From positions 9,939,686-10,003,685 of the forward strand of contig OX411552.1 of the NCBI GenBank assembly GCA_948146395.1: 64,000 bases of DNA, in the 5' to 3' direction. Shown here in pieces: positions 11,428 through 20,400 of this stretch (positions within the stretch are counted from its first letter, which is position 1; each line of letters starts with the position of its first letter). This DNA comes from Fragum whitleyi. Taxonomy: Eukaryota; Mollusca; Bivalvia; Cardiida; Cardiidae. A program made the translations under genes and the position numbers. Below the pieces are notes generated by a model. That model was not told the origin of the DNA. It ran no database searches and saw only the letters and a list, made by a program, of their open reading frames with translations.

Positions 11428-14400
11428 GTAAGTATAGCTTTGTTGTATTATCAGTGTTTCTGCCAGAGTGCATTTCTTGAATTTTGACGCACACAATTCC
11501 AAGTTGGTGCAACGAAATTAGCCGAGCGTGTCTAAAAGGATGCAACAAAATTACTCTGCTCAAATTAATTGTAGAAAAAATGAAAATAGAGTGAAGACAT
11601 GAACTTTCAAGTGATATCTGTTCTTTACCCCCAAAAATTTAAGGCTGGCAGAAACACTGTATTATATGCTTGTATTAAATAAGATAAATCCATTCATGCA
11701 TCAACATTAGTTTAGCTTACTAAAATCAAAAGTATGATTATGTATTTGACTCTATGAAAAGCAGTGTGTAAAAACTGCAGAGGTAAAGATCAGAGAAGGT
11801 AAAGTCTTAAATTTGCTATAAAACCCTATGTTGTTTGTACTCATTTGATAAGATGGTTACAATGAGTACCAATAACACAGGGTTTGTACTATAATCCAGG
11901 GAAAAAGACTAGCAGGGGCCCAGTTGCCCATGGCCCCTAGAATTTGGGCTGGGACCCTAAAGTTTTTTTTTGAAATTCCCTATGCCTCTAATGTTAAAAA
12001 TTTAAATTTTGAAGCCCGGCCCCTAGGATAAAATTGTCAGTCATTTCCCCTGTAACACATGTACTTTGATCTGAAATCCGAAATCCCCCATCTTGATGGC
12101 ATAGCGCAACTAGTTGTAACAGCCTATAAACATATGGGTAGTTACAACTGTTTGGTGCTGAGCCATTTATCTATTTGTAGCCCTGTGTAGTACAAGTGGG
12201 AGTTACAAGATAGAATTAAATGTTGTTAAATGTAGAGACACTTAAGATAATTTTGCGATCATCTCAATGTTCTTTTGTTTCTAAATATATTTTGACAGAG
12301 TGCTGTTTTCTGATCTTTCTCTCACTTTCATTATTTTCAGTTATTGTTACATTTATCAATGCCTGGAGTGTCTCCTTGGCAACCAAAGTTCAGAACTTTT
12401 TCACGGTGATGAAATTGATAGCAGTGGGTATCATTGTTGTTGGAGGAGCCTATATGATAAGTGAAGGTGAGTTTTCAAAATGAACAAATCGCTGCTGTAA
12501 ATCAAACACTGATTGTCCAAATTGTCCAAATTGAGATGCCATTTTGATGGCTCAGTGCAAAACAGTTGTAACTGCCAATATGTTTATAGGCAGTTACAAA
12601 TGTTTCACACTGAGCCATCAATTTTGTTTCGAACAGTTTTTTTCATGGGCATTTTTAGAGGTAAAAGATTTCTGATACCAATATTGTCTACCTTCTGCTA
12701 TGATGGCTGTGGATATCTGTCTGTTGCCTGATAGGGATTTTATCAGCCATATTAATTCTTTGTTTTATTAGCTTACCTGAGCACAACATGCTCAAGGTGA
12801 GCTCTTGTGATCACCTTTTGTCCATCGTGCGTCAGAAGTTGTCAACAATTCTTGAAACATCTTCTCCTCAGTAACCATTGGGCTGATTTCAACCAAACTT
12901 GGCAGAAATGTTCTTTTGGGGACCCTTCTCAAAACGTGTTCATGAAATTTTGATTGAACTCCAAATATGGGCGTGGCAGTGTGAAGCAGTTTTTGACCCT
13001 AAAATCTTTAAATATCTTATCCTCAGTAACCAATAGGCAGATTTCATCCAAACTTTGCAGAAATGTTTCTTGGGTGATCCTTATCAAAATTTGTTCATGA
13101 AATTTTGATTGACCCCCAAATATGGGCGTGGCAGGACGGTGCAGTTTTTTACCCTAAAATATTAAAACATCTTTTCCTCGGTAACCAATGGGCAGATTTC
13201 AACCAAACTTGGCAGAAATGTTCCTTGGGTGACCCTTCTCAAAAGTTTTTTTTTGTGAAATTTTCATTGACCTCCAAATAATGAAAATGCTCTATTTTAT
13301 TCTGCTTTACTCTGTGTAATATAATTATATTTTGAATTAAAGGTCATACAGAGAATATAGAAGTAAAGAACAGTTTTGAAGACACATCATATTCACTGTC
13401 TATGATAGCCCTAGCATTTTATGATGGACTCTGGGCTTATGATGGATGGTAAGTTCAATTTCATTATTTTAGTTCATATGTGAAAAAAACGGAAGATATT
13501 GAGTGAGTGGTCATGAAATACCAAATTTATTGAACAAGTAATCTACATGCAGATAAAACAAGGCTTTTCCCAGTTTTTATCAGTTTTAGATGACGAATTT
13601 GAAATGTCTGGTATTCTAGGAATTTGAATTTGATATTTTTTTTATAATATGACCCAAATTTTTTAGAAAAATTAGCGAATTCTTTAAATTGATGTATTTC
13701 AAAGCTCTGCGTAGCATATAACGGCATTCATAAAATGGCGTCATCTTACTCAATATGACATCATTTTCATTAACAAAATTACTTTATACACTCATGTGTT
13801 TAGTTATTTCATTAGTGTAATAATACCATTGCAAAATTCTAAATATTCATCAGGTTGTATCATTTCCGTCCACATTAGTCGTTTTTAGCTCACCTGAGCA
13901 CAAAGTGCTCAAGGTGAGCTATTGGGATCGTAGAATGTCCGTCGTCCGTCGTCAGTCGTGCGTCGTGCGTCAGCCGTCGTGCGTCGTCCACAATTTCTTT
14001 AAACATCTTCTCCTCCTAAGCCAGTGGGCCAATCTCGATGAAACTTGGCAGGGATGTTCCTTGGGTCAAGCTCTACCAAAGTTGTTCAAAAAAATGAAAT
14101 CCACCCTTAACTTTCCCTTTACCCTTAACAAAAAGGGTGAAAAAATGAAAATCTTTAAAAATCTTCTTCTCTGAAACCAGAAGGCAGACAGCTTTCATAT
14201 TTGGTATGTAGCATCATCTAGTGGACCTCTACCAGGTTTGTTCATATCAAGACCTTTGGGTCATATTTGGGCTTTGCCCGGGCCCAACCCTTTTTACATA
14301 GAATCAAAGAACGAAAATCTTTAAAAATCTTCTTCTCTGTAACCAGATGGAAGACAGCTTAAATATTTGGTGTGTAGCATCACCTAGTGAGCCTCTACCA

Positions 14401-17400
14401 AGTTTGTTCATAACAAGACCCTTGGGTCATATTTGGGCTTTGCACGGGTGCATCCCTTTATCTCTTATGAGCACATAGGGTAAAAAAATGAAAACCTTCA
14501 AAAATCTTCTTCTCTGAAACCAGAAGACAGACAGCTTTCATATTTGGTATTTAGCATCATCTAGTGGCCCTCTACCAAGTTTGTTCATATCAAGACCCTT
14601 GGGTCATGTTTGGGCTTTGCCCGGGCGCAACCCTTTTTACATAGAATCAAAGAGCGAAAATCTTTAAAAATCTTCTTCTCTGTAACCAGATGGCAGACAG
14701 CTTTTAATATTTGGTGTGTAGCATCACCTAGTGGGCCTCTACCAAGTTTGTTCATAACAAGACCCTTGGGTCATATTTGTGCTTTGCATGGGTGCATCCC
14801 TTTATCTCTAATGAGCACGAGGGTAAAAAAATGAAAATCTTCAAAAATCTTCTTCTATGAAACCAGAAGGCAGACAGCTTTCATATTTGGTATGTAGCAT
14901 CATCTAGTGGACCATTACCAAGTTTGTTCATATCAAGACCCTATGATCATATTTGGGCTTTGCCCGGGTGCAACCCTTTTTTACAGAGAATCAAAGAGCG
15001 AAAATCTTTTAAAATCTTCTTTAATTAATCAAAACCAGAGGGCACACTGCTTCCATTTTTGGTATGTAGCATCATCTTGTTGGCCCCTACCAAGTTTGTT
15101 CATATCAAGACCCTTGGGTCATATTTGGGCTCCACCCGGGGGCATCCCTTTCAGCTCATCTGAGCACGATGGGTGAAAATGGGAAAACCTTCAAAAATCT
15201 TCTTCCCTGAAACCAGAAGGCAGACAGCTTTCATATTTAGAATGTAGCATCATCTTATTGACCTCTTCCAAGTTTGTTCATGTCAAGACCCTGGGGTCAC
15301 TTTTTGGGTCCACTCGGGTGCATCCCTTTTTACATAGAATCAAAGAGCAAAAAGGCATATCTGTCTTGCTCTTTGCTGAAAACGTTCCATGGTATTGATC
15401 TTAGGCAATTATCTTCTTTTTGACATCTGCCTATCTAATTAATGTGTTGTCCCAGGGGTCAAAGAGACTCAGGTGAGCGATCTAGGACCATCTTGGTCCT
15501 CTTGTTTATAGTAAGATTTAATTCATTTTTTCATGTTTAATTTTCATGTTATAAAACCCATTATTTTGCATATTGGCAAGCATTTGGTAGCTTTTGTTCA
15601 TACATGAGTACCCCATACTTAACAGAAAAAAACCCACAGAATTTATTTATTAGTTATTTTTTTATTAGACCACTCTTTATAACTGATCTCTAGAATATAT
15701 AGTTACATTATCTGGATAAGTAATGTGTTATTTTGTTTACAGGAATAATTTGAACTATGTAACTGAAGAAATAAAGAATCCATTCAAGTAAGTCTGTAAC
15801 ATTGGCTCCTAACTGTCGTTTTCACTAAATGGGGCACTTCATTATCTAAACCATGATTGGTATTTTAAGGGGTTAGCACAAAACTGTATATTTCTAGGCA
15901 CTTACAATAGTTTTGGGCTATTCCATCAGCTTATATTACATGTCCTTCACTCTTTTTTAAGGGCCTCTAATAAAACATAATAAAAGAATTTCAACTGTCA
16001 AAGTTAGACATTAATATACTTTCTTTAAGTAAGTGTTAGACTTAGGAACAGACTTTGTGATGGACTAGAACTCAGTTTAAACATTTTTTTAGTCATAAAA
16101 TATTGAATTAATTAATGACCCATTGGGTATGATTTATATTACACATTTCCCCTTTTTGAGTGAATTATTTGAAGCTGTAAAATGAATGTATGAAGAGCAT
16201 TTTTTTGTTGGTTTTTTTTCATTCTTTTGTTAGTCCTTTTATAAAACTGAATAAAAGATACTTAATTGTTTGTCATTCCAGAAACTTACCCAGGGCCATA
16301 TTGATAGGAATTCCACTAGTGACCTTGTGTTACATTCTCATCAATATCTCTTACTTCACTGTGATGACAAAGTTTGAACTGTTGGCTTCTACAGCAGTTG
16401 CTACGGTTTGTAATTTGCATACTCAAGATGTTTACCTTAATTTTTCTTCAAAAATATTAATTGAAGAAAAATTCAGATATATATTCTCAAGAAGGAGAAA
16501 TGAAAACTGCATTTGACAAAAATTTTGCTAATTAAATTCAGTGAATGAAAAAACTCATTAGAGTGTTGATAAAAAAACAAATGTCAAGTTTCCATACTTT
16601 ATTGAAAAAGTGTGTATAGTCAAATAATGATAATGCCAAGCTGGGCTTGCTCAAAAAGAAAGTGTTGGGCTCTTAATTCTGGAATCGTAAGTTTGAATCT
16701 TGTCAGATTCCTGGCTCGGCAAAACTTTCATCTTATATGTGTATTTGACAAATATCATTGTCACAAGTGTCATTTTTCTCCCATCATTCGGCCAATGAGA
16801 GATATCCACTACCTCTTTTACCTTAATCCATTTATAGACAAGAACACGAGGATGCCTAAAAAGAAACAGTCTAAATTCAAAGCAGGGACTCCCAAACCTT
16901 AAGCAAGGACCCCTATAGGCTTTACTTTTGAGTCCTGTAGACACTATTCTGTTTATGTCTCACTAAACCTCTATCAATACACATTTCAGACTTGGGGTCA
17001 TCGTGTTCTGGGAGCAGCAGCTGTCATTATTCCAATCTCAGTCTGTTTCTCTACATTTGGTGCAGCTAATGGGTCTTGTTTTACTGGTGCAAGGTAACTT
17101 TACTTTGACTTTTACAAATGTGGTTCTTTCTGTATGTGACAGAATGATTATGCTATAACATATTTTACTCATAGAAATGATTAAAAACCCTTTCTCGGGG
17201 TATGAAACAATAGTTATCGCCATTTAATTATGCTGTGGAAAATAAAAAATCTGTCATGAAGTTTTCTTTGAAGAGTTTATAATTGAACAAGTTAATGAGT
17301 TAGCCTTGGTGAGTTAATTGACAGATATATTATAGCCTTTATTGATTTATTTGAAGTGAATTGTTAGTTGGATTTTAGCTTGGATTGTCTTGGTATATGC

Positions 17401-20400
17401 AAACTTGATATATGTGACCCCTCATGAAAAAAGGGACCATTTGGGTAGTGTGTAAAGTTTCGACCTAGGTCAGACAGCACAAACTGCGCAGACTGACAAG
17501 GACCAAACTTTTTGCACCGTGCTTATCTTCTGAATCTAGAATGATCAATTTACCTTCCAGTGAAAGAATTTTTGAAATCAAACTTCTGGTTGACCTATGG
17601 TGGATCAAATCTTTTTTTTCAATAATTTATTTTATAGAATTCCCCGATGGTCCCTTTTCGCGGGACAGGTCATATATACTTTGTTATTGTTTTACAGGGT
17701 GCTGTATATAGCTTCACGAGAAGGCCATTTACCAGAAGTATTTTCATATGTTCATATTCGACAACTTACGCCATTGCCATCATTAGTTGTTTCTGTAAGT
17801 ATCTAGACTATGTATATACCACACACAAAAAAGATTCTTTCTGATGCTGTCTTGTGATTTAACACTCCTGTGATATCATACTTGATATTACACCAACATC
17901 CACAACAATATGAAAATGTGAATACTGCATAAGAATGTTCCTTTCAAATTGCAATCACTTGTCATTGTTGTCTACTAGTCAGCCTAGTTATCTACAAAGT
18001 CCCAAAAAGAAGATTGCCCAATTGTCTACAGATACTTTAAGACCCTATTTATCTACAGGGTGCTTAGACATTGAAGACTCTGGTCAGACTGTGCAGATAC
18101 ACAGGCTGGGCATAGCCTTTGCTTTGAGCACATTTGAAATTGTTGTAAATGTCACACACAGAATCAAATTTCTTTGGAAATGGGTAAAGACGAATAGAAT
18201 AGAATAGAGGTGGGGTTAAAAATATGCTGAAAAATGACACATTTTTATACCCCCCACTTACGAAGTAGAGGGGGGTATATTGGTTTCACCATGGTTGTCT
18301 GTCTGTCCATCCATCCATCCGTCCATAGACCTTTTCTTTTCCGGACCCAAGTGACCTACAATCATGAAATATTATACAAATGTTTTATGACCCAAGGAAG
18401 TGCCCTATTGTTTTCGGGTCACAAAGGTCAAGGTCACAGTCAGCCTTTGTTCAATTTTCATTTCCAGACTCTAACTCTAGAACTGAGTGACCTACAATCA
18501 TGAAACTTTATACAAATGTTCCTTATGACCCAAGGAAGTACCCTATCGTTTTTGGGTCATATAGGTCAAAGGTCAAGGTCACAGTCAGCCTTTGTTCAAT
18601 TTTCATTTCCGGAACACTAACTCGAGAACCAAGTGACCTACAATCCTGAAACTTTATGCAAATAATCCTATGACCCAAGGAAGTGCCCTATTGTTTTTGA
18701 GTCACAAAAATCAAAGGTCAAGGTCACAGTCAAGTTTTGTTCAATTTTCATTTCCGGACTCTAAGTCAAGAACCAAGCAACCTAGAATCATGAAACTTTA
18801 TGAGCTTATAACCAAAGGAAGTGTCCCATTGTTTTTGGGTCACATAGGTCAAAGGTCAAGGTCACAGTCAATTTTTGTTCAATTTTCGTTTCTGGACTCT
18901 AATTCAAGAACCAAGCAAGCTTGAATTATGAAACTTTATGCAAAAGTTGCTTATGACTCAAGAAGTGCCCTTTTTTGGGTGGGTCATATAGGTCAAAGGT
19001 CAAGGCCAATTTTCTTCAATGTTCATTTCTGGACTCTAATTCAAGAACAGAGTGATGTATAATCATGAAACTTCATGCAAATACTGCATATGACTTCAGT
19101 ATTTGTTACAAACACATCTTAAACTAATAGCACTTGCATTTTGACAAAGTGCTTGTGGGGGGTATAAGTCCACTCTGCGACAGTTCTAGTTTCTTTAGGT
19201 TTTTAGCTCACCTGAGCACGAAGTGCTCAAGGTGAGCTATTGGGATCGTAGAATGTCCGTCGTCAGTCGTGCGTCGTGCGTCGCCCGCCGTGCGTCGTGC
19301 GTCGTCCGTCGTCCACAATTTCTTTAAACATCTTCTCCTCCTAAACCAGAGGGCCAATCTTGATGAAACTTGGCAGGGATGTTCCTTGGGTCAAGCTCTA
19401 CCAAAGTTGTTCAAATAAATGAAATCCACCCTTAACTTTCCCTTTACCCTTAACAAAAAGGGTGAAAATATGAAAATCTTTAAAAATCTTCTTCTCTAAA
19501 ACCAGAAGGCAGACAGCTTTCATATTTGGTATGTAGCATCATCTAGTGGACCTCTAACTAGTTTGTTCATATCAAGACCCTTGGGTCATATTTGGGCTTA
19601 GCCCGGGCCCAACCCTTTTTACATAGTATCAAAGAGCGAAAATCTTTAAAAATCTTCTTCTCTGTAACCAGATGGCAGACAGCTTAAATATTTGGTGTGT
19701 AGCATCACCTAGTGGGCCTCTACCAAGTTTGTTCATAACAAGACCCTTGGGTCATATTTGTGCTTTGCATGGGTGCATCCCTTTATCTCTTATGAGCACG
19801 AAGGGTAAAAAATTGAAAATCTTCAAAAATCTTCTTCTCTGAAACCAGAAGGCAGACAGCTTTCATATTTGGTATGTAGCATCATCTAGTGGACCTCTAC
19901 CAAGTTTGTTCATATCAAGACCCTAGGATCATGTTTGGGCTTTGCCGGGGCCCAACCCTTTTTACATAGAATCAAAGAGCAAAAATCTTTAAAAATCTTC
20001 TTCTCTGTAACCAGATGGCAGACAGCTTAAATATTTGGTGTGTAGCATCACCTAGTGGGCCTCTACCAAGTTTGTTCATATCAAGACCCTTGGGTCATAT
20101 TTGGGCTTTGCACGGATGCATCCCTTTATCTCTTATGAGCATGAAGGGTAAAAAAATGAAAACCTTCAAAAATCTTCTTCTCTGTAACCAGAAGGCAGAC
20201 AGCTTTCATATTTGGTATGTAGCATCATCTAGTGGACCTCTACCAAGTTTGTTCATATCAAGACCCTAGGATCATATTTGGGCTTCATCCGGGCGCAACC
20301 CTTTTTACATAGAATGAAAGAGCAAAAAGGCATATCTGTCTTGCTCTTCGCTGAAAACGTTGCATGGTATTGATCTTAGGCAATTATCTTCTTTTTGAAA

